Assembly (NCBI GenBank): GCA_934481355.1
Contig: CAKSPH010000007.1
Coordinates: 30,999-94,998, forward strand
Reading direction: 5' to 3'
Length of the DNA: 64,000 nucleotides
Source of the DNA: an uncultured Oscillospiraceae bacterium
GTDB lineage: Bacteria > Bacillota > Clostridia > Oscillospirales > Ruminococcaceae
In this document: one piece after another, positions 23,736 to 31,900 of the stretch
Position numbering within the stretch: position 1 is the first letter of the stretch
Layout of the letters: each line of letters starts with the position of its first letter
Program-made: the position numbers and the translations under genes
Notes under the pieces: generated by a model
What the model saw: the letters and a program-made list of their open reading frames with translations, nothing else
What the model was told of the DNA's origin: nothing
Database searches by the model: none

Positions 23736-25387
23736 AACAAGATAGAATAAGACTTTCAGCCGCAGCCGTGGTTTCGGCGGCGGCTGTTTTTTTGTCCGGG
23801 TGCTCGGCGCCCGGCGCACAGGATGATATGAGCGTTACCACAGAAGAAAAGCTCCCGGAATATAAATACGAGCAGGAGCTGAACATTATCGGCGACAATT
23901 ACCGCAATTACTATCAGGTATTCGTGTATTCCTTCTGCGACAGCAACGGCGACGGAATAGGCGACCTCAACGGCGTGGCCTCCAAACTGGATTATATTCA
24001 GGAGATGGGCTTCAACGGGATCTGGCTTTCGCCGATAATGCCGTCAGGGTCCTACCACAAGTACAGCGTGAAGGATTACCTCGCGGTAGACCCGCAGTAC
24101 GGCACGATGGAGGATTTCGAAAACCTCGCCGCCGAGTGCGAAAAGCGCGGCATAAAGCTGCTTATCGACCTGGTGATGAACCACTCCTCAAAGGAACACG
24201 AATGGTTCCTGCACGCCGCAGAGAGCCTGCGCGCACAGCCGTGCGGCGCGGCGGAGGACGAACCGTGTCTTAACGGCAACATCTGCCCGGTTCACGATCC
24301 GTACGTTGATTACTATTATTTCTATGACGAGAAGCCGTCCGGCTCGAACAACTTCTACCAGACCGGAAGCCACTGGTACGAGGCGGTGTTCTCCGAGAAT
24401 ATGCCGGAGCTCCAGCTTGACAACCCCGCCGTCCGCGCGGAATTCGAAAATATAGCAAAGTTCTGGCTGGAAAAGGGCGCGGGGGGCTTCCGGCTGGACG
24501 CGGTAAAGGAGTATTTCAGCGGAAATCCCGACAAGAACATCGAGGTGCTGGAATGGTTCGTGGATTACTGCAAGAGCCTTGACCCGGAATGCTATATCGT
24601 TGGCGAGGTCTGGGAGAGCTTCACTTCCTACACCAGGTACTACAAGTCCGGGATAGACAGCGTTTTCGGCTTCACCATGGCGGAGGAGGACGGAAAGATC
24701 GCAAAGACCATAAATATGTCCGGCTCCACAAATTCCGTGAAATCTTTCGCGCAGGCAATGGTCACGGTGGAGCAAAAGCTCGCGGAGTACAGCGATACCG
24801 CCATTGACGCGCCGTTCATCGGAAACCACGACACCAACCGCGGCGCCGGGATATTCGGCTATGACCAGAATAAGATAAAGGCGGCGGCAGGACTTCTGCT
24901 CACCATGTCCGGCTCCTCGTTCGTGTATTACGGCGATGAGACCGGGCTTACCGGAAGCGGCAGGGACGAAAACAAGCGCGCCCCGATGATATGGGACGCG
25001 GAGGGCTCCGGGCAGACCTACGGCCCGCCTGATATGGAGCGGCAGGAGAATCGTTTTGCGGACGTGCAGACCCAGCTCTCCGACCCGGATTCCATACTTA
25101 ACTACTATAAGCGCGCACTGCGCATACGCAATGAAAATCCCTGCATAGCCAGGGGAAAAACCGAGGTGCTGAACATACAGGGTCAGGATATCGCGGCTGT
25201 CCGCAGGGAATGGAACGGCTCCGGGGTCGTCATCGTGTACAACTACTCCGATGAGGAAAAGACCATCGGGGATTTCGCGGGCAGGGAGCTCCGCGGATAT
25301 CTCACCGTTTCCGCTTCGCAGGAGGTCACCGCTGACGGAGGGCTTGTAATGCCGCCGCTCAGCATAGCCATTCTGTCCGATAACTGA
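23732..25387 (+). CDS. Surface alpha-amylase lipoprotein (GH13)
   Basis: 551 residues. The signal peptide ends in the lipobox LSGC (Cys near 24), so the enzyme is tethered outside the membrane. The GH13 barrel starts near residue 55 (YQVFVYSFCDSNGDGIGDL) and shows LIDLVMNHSS, GGFRLDAVKEYF (nucleophile Asp), YIVGEVWE (acid/base Glu) and FIGNHDTNR (third Asp). A short beta domain ends the protein. It would cut starch or maltodextrins at the cell surface and feed the importer encoded upstream. There is no starch-binding module. It overlaps the regulator gene by 4 bases. Confidence 0.92.
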   Translation: MKQDRIRLSAAAVVSAAAVFLSGCSAPGAQDDMSVTTEEKLPEYKYEQELNIIGDNYRNYYQVFVYSFCDSNGDGIGDLNGVASKLDYIQEMGFNGIWLSPIMPSGSYHKYSVKDYLAVDPQYGTMEDFENLAAECEKRGIKLLIDLVMNHSSKEHEWFLHAAESLRAQPCGAAEDEPCLNGNICPVHDPYVDYYYFYDEKPSGSNNFYQTGSHWYEAVFSENMPELQLDNPAVRAEFENIAKFWLEKGAGGFRLDAVKEYFSGNPDKNIEVLEWFVDYCKSLDPECYIVGEVWESFTSYTRYYKSGIDSVFGFTMAEEDGKIAKTINMSGSTNSVKSFAQAMVTVEQKLAEYSDTAIDAPFIGNHDTNRGAGIFGYDQNKIKAAAGLLLTMSGSSFVYYGDETGLTGSGRDENKRAPMIWDAEGSGQTYGPPDMERQENRFADVQTQLSDPDSILNYYKRALRIRNENPCIARGKTEVLNIQGQDIAAVRREWNGSGVVIVYNYSDEEKTIGDFAGRELRGYLTVSASQEVTADGGLVMPPLSIAILSDN

Positions 25388-25402
25388 TTTACGGAGGTAG
25401 TT

Positions 25403-27286
25403 ATGAATCTTCCAGATTTTAAGGCAACAGATAAGGAATTTTACTTTGACGGCGAGCTTGGCGCGATATATTCCACCGGGCGCACGCTGTTCCGGGTGTG
25501 GGCTCCGATGGCGGGGCAGACGTTCCTGCGGCTGTACCGCACCCCGTCGGAGCCAAAGCCGTACGAACGCATCCCCATGGAGAAAAGCGGCGGCGTATGG
25601 CGCGCGGAGGTCTCCGGCGACCTGCACGGAATATTCTACACCTATGAGATAGATTCCCGGGAAACGATAGACATCTACGCGCGCTCCGCCGGGGCAAACG
25701 GCTTACGCGGAATGGTAACCGACCTCTCCCGCACCGACCCGGACGGCTGGGAGGACTCCCGCCCGGTAAAGCTGGAAAGCTACACGGACGCGGTGATCTA
25801 CGAGCTCCACGTCAGGGACTTTTCATCGGACGAGAGCGGGAATTTCCACCTGCGCGGGAAGTTCGGGGCGTTCTGCGAGAAGAACGTGACGAACGCGTTT
25901 TCCGACATGATAGGTCTGGACTACATCGCGAAACTGGGTGTAACTCACATTCACCTGCTACCGGTGTTCGACTACCAGACCGTTGACGAGAACGACCCTG
26001 AAGCGGGATTCAACTGGGGCTACGACCCGCTGAACTACAATATCCCCGAGGGAAGCTACACCACCGACCCGAACAACGGCACCGCCCGCGTCCGGGAGTT
26101 CAAGGAGCTGATAAAGGCGGCTCACGGCCGGGGTATCGGAATAATCATGGACGTGGTGTACAACCACACATACAGCACGGCGGATTCCCCGTTCACAAAG
26201 ACGTTCCCGGAGTATTACTACCGGCACAAAGCCGACGGCACGCTCTCCAACGGCTCCGCCTGCGGAAACGAATTTGCCAGCGAACGCGCGATGGCTTCGA
26301 AATTCATTCAGGACAGCCTGTGCTACCTTGCGGAGGAATACCGCCTTGACGGATTCCGATTCGACCTGATGGGACTGCTGGACATAAAAACACTGAACCT
26401 CTGCGCTGAAAAGCTCCGCAGAATAAACCCGGACATAATTCTCTACGGCGAGGGCTGGACTGGCGGAAAAACCCCGCTCTCCGAAAAGAAGCGCGCCATG
26501 AAATGCAACGCCGTGAAGCTCCCGCAGTTCGCGATGTTCTCCGATGATTTCCGTGACGGCGTTAAGGGCTCCGTATTCGAGGACGAAAGCTGCGGTTACG
26601 TCAACGGCGAGCCGGGGCAGTCCGAGCTTATAAAGTCCGTCATCTCCGGCGGAGTTTTCCGCAGCGACGTGGCGCGCCCGCAGTCCGAATGCTGGACGGA
26701 CAGCCCGCAGCAGACCGTGAACTACGTTGAGGCGCACGATAATCTTACGCTTTTCGACAAGCTGAGGCTGTCCATGCCCTCCGCGTCTGAGGAGGAGCTC
26801 ATCGCCGCAGACAAGATGGCGGCGGCTCTGGTGTTCCTGTCCCAGGGGATACCTTTCATTCAGGCGGGACAGGAGCTGCTCCGCAGCAAGCCCGATCCGG
26901 ACGGCGGCTTCGTGCACGACAGTTACAACTCACCGGACAGCGTGAACAGCATTAAATGGAACGATGTGACGATACGCCGAAACGTGCTGGAATATTACAA
27001 GGGGCTTATCGCAATAAGGAAGAATTACCCGGCGCTCCGGCTGCGCACCGGGGACGAGATTCGCGAAAAGCTGACCTGCGAGCCGGCGGAAAACGGTGCG
27101 GTCATCGTGCATATTGGGAAACTGCTCCTGCTGGTTAACCCGAACGATCAGCCGCTGGAGTTTAAAATCTCCGGGAAAGCCGACATACTCGCGGACAGCA
27201 AAAGGGCTTCGGCTGAGCCGCTTTATTCCGTGGAGGGAACGGTCAGCGCCGCGCCGCACAGCATTACTCTGGCAAACGTTGAATAA
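25403..27286 (+). CDS. pulA: Type I pullulanase (GH13_14), cytoplasmic
   Basis: 627 residues with no signal peptide. The N-terminal CBM48-like domain (about 15-115, TLFRVWAPMAGQTFL) is followed by the catalytic barrel. The pullulanase signature FNWGYDPLNYN is present near residue 200, then MDVVYNHTY, DGFRFDLMGLLD (nucleophile Asp), LYGEGWTGG (acid/base Glu) and YVEAHDNLTLFDKL (third Asp). It removes alpha-1,6 branches from imported limit dextrins so that MalQ and GlgP can finish them. ATG 25403 follows CGGAGGTAG, 15 bp after the amylase stop. Confidence 0.94.
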   Translation: MNLPDFKATDKEFYFDGELGAIYSTGRTLFRVWAPMAGQTFLRLYRTPSEPKPYERIPMEKSGGVWRAEVSGDLHGIFYTYEIDSRETIDIYARSAGANGLRGMVTDLSRTDPDGWEDSRPVKLESYTDAVIYELHVRDFSSDESGNFHLRGKFGAFCEKNVTNAFSDMIGLDYIAKLGVTHIHLLPVFDYQTVDENDPEAGFNWGYDPLNYNIPEGSYTTDPNNGTARVREFKELIKAAHGRGIGIIMDVVYNHTYSTADSPFTKTFPEYYYRHKADGTLSNGSACGNEFASERAMASKFIQDSLCYLAEEYRLDGFRFDLMGLLDIKTLNLCAEKLRRINPDIILYGEGWTGGKTPLSEKKRAMKCNAVKLPQFAMFSDDFRDGVKGSVFEDESCGYVNGEPGQSELIKSVISGGVFRSDVARPQSECWTDSPQQTVNYVEAHDNLTLFDKLRLSMPSASEEELIAADKMAAALVFLSQGIPFIQAGQELLRSKPDPDGGFVHDSYNSPDSVNSIKWNDVTIRRNVLEYYKGLIAIRKNYPALRLRTGDEIREKLTCEPAENGAVIVHIGKLLLLVNPNDQPLEFKISGKADILADSKRASAEPLYSVEGTVSAAPHSITLANVE

Positions 27287-27290
27287 ATCA

Positions 27291-27321
27291 AATGGAGAGC
27301 ATGATTCAAGTGCTCTCCATT
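27291..27321. terminator. Hairpin between convergent pulA and folC
   Basis: AATGGAGAGCA pairs with TGCTCTCCATT (11 bp) over a 9-base loop. The T run is weak (AATGTT), so termination efficiency is uncertain. It ends the starch operon. Confidence 0.6.
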
Positions 27322-27329
27322 AATGTTAT

Positions 27330-27517
27330 GGTAACCTCTAAAAACCGGGACACGAGCAGATTTCGTACATGACTTATATCAGATGCCAGGCGTCAAACCG
27401 CAGCGTTTTCCGCCGCAGGCGGATAATGCGTTTACTGTATGTATTTCAAGGTTTGACAACGAAGCAGATGATATAAGTCATAGAAATCTGCCGTGAAGGA
27501 GGTTTTTAGAGGTTACC
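27330..27517 (+). repeat. Family A element, copy A2 (188 bp)
   Basis: Same ends as A1 and flanked by TTAT on both sides (27326-27329 and 27518-27521). A 26-bp insert (GTTTTCCGCCGCAGGCGGAT within it) makes it longer than the 162-bp copies and adds a small hairpin. The right-hand TTAT contains the complement of the folC stop codon, so the element abuts that stop. Confidence 0.93.
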
Positions 27518-28786
27518 TTATACAAGATACTGCCTGACCGCCGCCGCAAAGTAGAACGACCCTCCGAAATAGCAGAGCCTTTCCGGGTCTGCGGGGAGCG
27601 CACGCGCGTATTCCAGGGCTGCGCGCGGGTCGTGGAGCACCTCAGCGGGGATTCCTGCCGCCTGCTTCAGTTCCTCTGCGGGGACGTTTCCGTCTGAGAA
27701 CCCATCGCAGAAAACCACCCTGTCAAAGCAGGGGAGTATCACGTCCAGAAACGCGCGGTAGTCCTTGGTGTTCATCATGCCGATAAACGCGGTTCTGCGC
27801 GTGAACCCGGAGCTCTCCAGCGCGGAGCGCACCGCCTGCGCCGCCTGAGGATTGTGACCGCCGTCAAGCAGGATATTCCCGGGGAAAAGCTCCATTCTGG
27901 CGGGAATGCGGGCGCGTGCCAGTCCCATCGCGATGTGTTCCGGAGCTATCCCGACAGCGGTGAGAGCCTCTATCGCGGTCAGCGCGTTGCCGACCTGATA
28001 TTCTCCGCCGAGGTGCAGACGGTATTCCTGCCCCTTGTAGACGAATCTGCTTCCCGACAGCCCGGGCTTATCCAGAAGCTCCACGCTGGCCATATCCGGG
28101 ACGATGAGCTCCGCGCCCACGGAACCGCACCTGCCGCGTATCACGTCCATTGCGCCGGATGGTATCCCATATGCCGCAACAGTCTTTCCGCCCTTGATAA
28201 TGCCGCATTTTGAGCGGGCTATCTCTTCTACGGTGCCGCCGAGTATCCTGGTGTGGTCAAGCCCGATGGAGGTTATCACGGCGCATTCCGGCTGTTTTAT
28301 CACGTTGGTGGAATCCAGCGTGCCGCCTATCCCGGCTTCAAGCACAACGTAGTCCACGCGCTTTTCTGCGTAGTACAGGAAAGCCGCCGCGTTGAGTATC
28401 TCAAACTGCGAGAATTCCAGCTCCGGGAATTTGTCTGCGGCGTCCGCTGTGGTATTCAGCAGGCGCGCCAGGTCGGCGCAGGATATCTCGAAAAGCCCGT
28501 CCGGGTAGCCTATGGAGATCCGCTCGCACACGCTTCGCACATATGGCGAGGTGAACTTACCCGCGATGAATCCCGCCGCTGTCAGAGAAGCCGCGCAGAA
28601 TTCCGCCACGGAGCCCTTGCCGTTGGTGCCGACGATGTGGATATACCTCAGCCTGTCCTGCGGGTCGCCCAGCGCATGGCAGAGCGCAGCGAATCTGGAC
28701 AGGTCCGTTACCGGCGCGCCGAAGTGTGAATACTGTCCCAGGAATTCCCCGATCTGCCCGCAGTCGGGATTCAGTGCAAGCCGCAT
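27518..28786 (-). CDS. folC: Folylpolyglutamate synthase / dihydrofolate synthase
   Basis: 422 residues. It adds glutamate to folates (and may also make dihydrofolate) using ATP. The Mur-ligase fold is shown by GTNGKGSVAEF (P-loop), FTSPYV, VLEAGIGGTLDSTN, SIGLDHTRILG and DGGHNPQA. ATG 28786 is preferred to the upstream GTG 28804 because GGAAGGA lies 9 bases before it. It overlaps the small membrane-protein gene by 16 bases. Its stop codon is part of the target duplication of element A2. Confidence 0.93.
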   Translation of the reverse strand: MRLALNPDCGQIGEFLGQYSHFGAPVTDLSRFAALCHALGDPQDRLRYIHIVGTNGKGSVAEFCAASLTAAGFIAGKFTSPYVRSVCERISIGYPDGLFEISCADLARLLNTTADAADKFPELEFSQFEILNAAAFLYYAEKRVDYVVLEAGIGGTLDSTNVIKQPECAVITSIGLDHTRILGGTVEEIARSKCGIIKGGKTVAAYGIPSGAMDVIRGRCGSVGAELIVPDMASVELLDKPGLSGSRFVYKGQEYRLHLGGEYQVGNALTAIEALTAVGIAPEHIAMGLARARIPARMELFPGNILLDGGHNPQAAQAVRSALESSGFTRRTAFIGMMNTKDYRAFLDVILPCFDRVVFCDGFSDGNVPAEELKQAAGIPAEVLHDPRAALEYARALPADPERLCYFGGSFYFAAAVRQYLV

Positions 28787-28950
28787 TCGTCGTAGTCCTT
28801 CCACTTCTCGTTGTAGCGCATTTCATCAGCCAGCTTCAGGCAGATGTACGCAACTGCGCCTGCCACAACGATGACCGCGCTGATTATCGGGATCACTACC
28901 TTTGCGGTCGGACCTATCTTCTTCTGTACTCTTTCGTGAATGGTTTTCAT
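28771..28950 (-). CDS. Small single-pass membrane protein
   Basis: 59 residues. A basic N-terminus (MKTIHERVQKK) precedes one membrane segment (residues about 17-38), and a charged tail ends DECGLH. ATG 28950 follows AAAGGAACG. It lies between rsmI and folC and overlaps folC, so it is probably translated, but I do not recognise the family. Confidence 0.6.
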   Translation of the reverse strand: MKTIHERVQKKIGPTAKVVIPIISAVIVVAGAVAYICLKLADEMRYNEKWKDYDECGLH

Positions 28951-28982
28951 AGTATTACGTTCCTTTCTGTAATAAAGCGTCA

Positions 28983-29819
28983 CTATTCGCCTGAAAGTAA
29001 TTTGTACAACTCCTTGCGGGAGACTCCTGCCGCCTGTGCGGCGGTCTTGCACGCCTCGGAGAGCTTCATGCCGCCGTCGGCATAGCCCCGTGCGAGCTCT
29101 GCCGCCTGTTCAAGGGACATTCCCTCCGCCTGTTCCGGAGCGGCTCCCTCGATGACGATGACGTATTCCCCGCGGGGCTCCGTATGCTCGTAGATGGCGC
29201 TGAGCTCGTCAAGCGTACCGCGTATGACTTCTTCGTGGAGCTTCGTCAACTCCCGGCAGAGCGCGGCATTACGCCCGCCGCCGAGGGATTTTGCGAGGTC
29301 TGCGAGGGTCTGCCGCAGCTTGTGCGGAGCCTCGTAGTATATAAGCGTATGCGGAAGCTTCGCGGTATCCGCAAGGCGCTCCTGCCGCTCCTTTTTGTTC
29401 ACCGGGAGAAATCCCTCGAACGCGAAGCGCGCGGTGTCTATGCCGCTTATCGCGACTGCGGCTATCGCGGCGTTGCAGCAGGGGACGGATTCCACCGGGA
29501 TACCCTGCTCGTAGCAGCGCTGGACGAGGTACACTCCCGGGTCGGAAATACACGGCATTCCTGCGTCGCTTACCAGCGCAACGGAGTTCCCGTCGTGCAG
29601 GAGTTCCAGTATCTTAGCGCTTTTTTCCGCTTCGTGGGGCTTGTAGTAGCTCAGGAGCGGCTTTTTTATTCCGAAGTGCGTGAGAAGCCGGAGAGTTACC
29701 CGGGTGTCCTCGGCGGCGATGTAGTCCACGCTTTCCAGCGTTTCGATACCGCGCGGGGAGAAATCCGAGAGGTTGCCGATGGGCGTTCCCACAACGTACA
29801 GTTTTCCTGCGTCAGTCAT
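28983..29819 (-). CDS. rsmI: 16S rRNA 2'-O-ribose C1402 methyltransferase RsmI
   Basis: 278 residues, tetrapyrrole-methylase fold. LYVVGTPIGNLSDFSPRGIE at the start, AEDTRVTLRLLTHFGI, SDAGMPCISDPG and YEAPHKLRQTL are family hallmarks. It methylates the ribosomal decoding centre using S-adenosylmethionine. It overlaps the upstream methyltransferase gene by 8 bases, which indicates translational coupling. Confidence 0.95.
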   Translation of the reverse strand: MTDAGKLYVVGTPIGNLSDFSPRGIETLESVDYIAAEDTRVTLRLLTHFGIKKPLLSYYKPHEAEKSAKILELLHDGNSVALVSDAGMPCISDPGVYLVQRCYEQGIPVESVPCCNAAIAAVAISGIDTARFAFEGFLPVNKKERQERLADTAKLPHTLIYYEAPHKLRQTLADLAKSLGGGRNAALCRELTKLHEEVIRGTLDELSAIYEHTEPRGEYVIVIEGAAPEQAEGMSLEQAAELARGYADGGMKLSEACKTAAQAAGVSRKELYKLLSGE

Positions 29820-30522
29820 AAAGTCTTGTGTACTCCTCCGTGTAGGATTTGTCGTCGTTGCGGAGTATCATGGGCTTCTCAACGATCATTCCGGATTTCG
29901 CGCCTTTCTTTCCGGTTATGAGGAACAGCCACGGCTTGTCTAGAATGCTGTTGAACACGAACGTTATGCTCTTCGGTTCTATTTTATTCTCGCGCATGGA
30001 GTTTATAACGTCCGAAAGGCGCTCGGGGCGGTGGCACATTCTCAGCAGCCCGCCGTATTTCAGTAGCTTTCCGGCGGCGCGGCACACGTCGTCAACGGTG
30101 CACATCAGCTCGTGCCGGGCGATCGCCTGCGGCTTCGCGAGCTTCTCAAATCCGGAGCCGCTGGTCATATAGGGCGGATTCACGGTGACGATATCCACGG
30201 TTTCGAAGCATATCTGCGACTGGTCGAGCTCACGCAGGTCGCCGAGGATAGGCTGAACATTGTTCTGTAGTCCGTTTTTCTCCACGGACATTTTCAGCAG
30301 GTCTATCGCCTCGGGCTGGATATCCATTGCGTAGATGAGCCGGGGCCTGACGTTCTTGCAGAAAATCAGCGGGATTATGCCGCACCCGGTGCACAGGTCG
30401 CACACGACGCTGTCCGGTTTCACATTCGCATAGTATGCGAGCAGGAAAGCGTCCGTGCCGAAACGGTGGTCTTCCGAAACGTACATCGTCAGCGGACCTA
30501 GGGAGAATATTTCTGGTTCCAT
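29812..30522 (-). CDS. tRNA1(Val) A37 N6-methyltransferase family protein (TrmN6/YfiC)
   Basis: 236 residues. The Rossmann methyltransferase has the SAM loop CDLCTGCGIIPL and the N6-adenine methyltransferase motif VNPPYMTSGSG. The start MEPEIFSLGP is followed by YVSEDHRFGTDAFLLA, typical of the YfiC group. AAAGGAA precedes ATG 30522. It precedes rsmI in the same run, an arrangement common in Firmicutes. Confidence 0.9.
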   Translation of the reverse strand: MEPEIFSLGPLTMYVSEDHRFGTDAFLLAYYANVKPDSVVCDLCTGCGIIPLIFCKNVRPRLIYAMDIQPEAIDLLKMSVEKNGLQNNVQPILGDLRELDQSQICFETVDIVTVNPPYMTSGSGFEKLAKPQAIARHELMCTVDDVCRAAGKLLKYGGLLRMCHRPERLSDVINSMRENKIEPKSITFVFNSILDKPWLFLITGKKGAKSGMIVEKPMILRNDDKSYTEEYTRLYD

Positions 30523-30540
30523 ACTAGATTCCTTTCAGCG

Positions 30541-31899
30541 TCACCCGACGATTATCTGACCTTCGGGCACGACTAGGTTCTTTCTCTTGGAGGCGTTCAT
30601 CAGCATTGACAGCACCAGCGACACGGGACCCACCCTGCCGATATACATTGTCAGCATGAGCAGGATCTTACCGGCGGTGCCGGATACCGCGGTAACTCCC
30701 ACGGAGAGCCCCGCCGTGGAGAACGCGGAGACTGCTTCAAACAGGCAGTTTACGCCGCTCACCTCGTCAGGAAGTGTGAAATACAGCACCGAAAAGCAGA
30801 TTATCACGGCGGTCAGCGAAAGTATAGTCACTGTCAGCGTGCGGTAGACCGCCAGCTTGTCTATCTTGTGATGGAGTATCTCAACGTCGTTCTTGCTGCG
30901 CAGGTAGGACACCACGGTCATTATCAGCACCAGCAGAGTGGTCGTCTTTATTCCGCCGCCGGTGGAGGCAGGGCAGGCGCCGATGAACATTAATATGCAG
31001 CTCCCCAGCAGCGTGAAATCAGACATTCCGTCCATCGGAACGGAGTTGTACCCCGCCGTGCGGGCGGTAACGCTGGAGAAGAACGCGTTCAGCAGCTTTT
31101 CGCCGAAGTTCATATTGCCGAGGGTCGCGGGATTGTCCCACTCCGCGAACAGGTAGAGCAGCGTTCCGCCGACAGTCAGCAGAGCCGTCATTATCAGCAC
31201 GCACTTGGTGTGCAGGCTGAGCTTTTTCATTTTGCGGAGGTTCAGGAAGTTCTCCCAGACGATGAAGCCAAGCCCTCCTATCATTATCAGCAGCGCCACG
31301 GTGACAAGCACCAGCGGGTCGCCCTGATGGTTCGTCAGGCTGGAGAATGCGCCCTCTATCCCGCACAGGTCGAAGCCGGCGTTGCAGAATGCGGTCACGC
31401 TTGTGAACACGCCCATCCACACACCGAAGCCGCCGTGCTGCGGCACGAACGCGATACTCAGCAGCACCGCGCCGGCTCCCTCAATTATCAGGGAGTACTT
31501 CATTATGCTGATGAAAATGCGCCGTCCGCCCTGAAACGTGCTTTCAGTCAGACCATCGGATGCGTTCGCAACGGTGCGGAATCCCAGCTTTTTTCCGGCG
31601 GCAACGTTGAAGAACGTGATTATCGTGACGAAACCCAGACCGCCTACCTGGATAAGCAGCATAATTACCGCCTGACCGAATATCGTCCAGTTGCTGAACG
31701 TATCCACGGTGATAAGCCCGGTAACGCAGGTCGCGGACACCGCCGTGAACAGGCAGTCGAAGAACGGAGTGCTCCCGGCGCGCTTTGATGCGAAGGGCAG
31801 GAACAGCAGCAGCGCGCCTGCCAGAATGATTATCAGGAATCCGAGGCAGAGCGTCCGGGCAGGCTGCATCGGTTTTGCCTGTCTGCGTATTACAGGCAT
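30541..31899 (-). CDS. K+ uptake channel subunit, TrkH/KtrB family
   Basis: 452 residues with four M1-pore-M2 repeats. Filter-like turns are visible as TCVTGL, FCNAGFDL, ARTAGYNS and FSTAGLSV. These proteins carry K+ (often with Na+ or H+) and are gated by a cytoplasmic TrkA/KtrA ring. No such partner gene is in the window. The start codon is one base past the stop of the upstream gene with no clear Shine-Dalgarno, so translation is probably coupled. Confidence 0.92.
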   Translation of the reverse strand: MPVIRRQAKPMQPARTLCLGFLIIILAGALLLFLPFASKRAGSTPFFDCLFTAVSATCVTGLITVDTFSNWTIFGQAVIMLLIQVGGLGFVTIITFFNVAAGKKLGFRTVANASDGLTESTFQGGRRIFISIMKYSLIIEGAGAVLLSIAFVPQHGGFGVWMGVFTSVTAFCNAGFDLCGIEGAFSSLTNHQGDPLVLVTVALLIMIGGLGFIVWENFLNLRKMKKLSLHTKCVLIMTALLTVGGTLLYLFAEWDNPATLGNMNFGEKLLNAFFSSVTARTAGYNSVPMDGMSDFTLLGSCILMFIGACPASTGGGIKTTTLLVLIMTVVSYLRSKNDVEILHHKIDKLAVYRTLTVTILSLTAVIICFSVLYFTLPDEVSGVNCLFEAVSAFSTAGLSVGVTAVSGTAGKILLMLTMYIGRVGPVSLVLSMLMNASKRKNLVVPEGQIIVG

Positions 31900-31900
31900 A

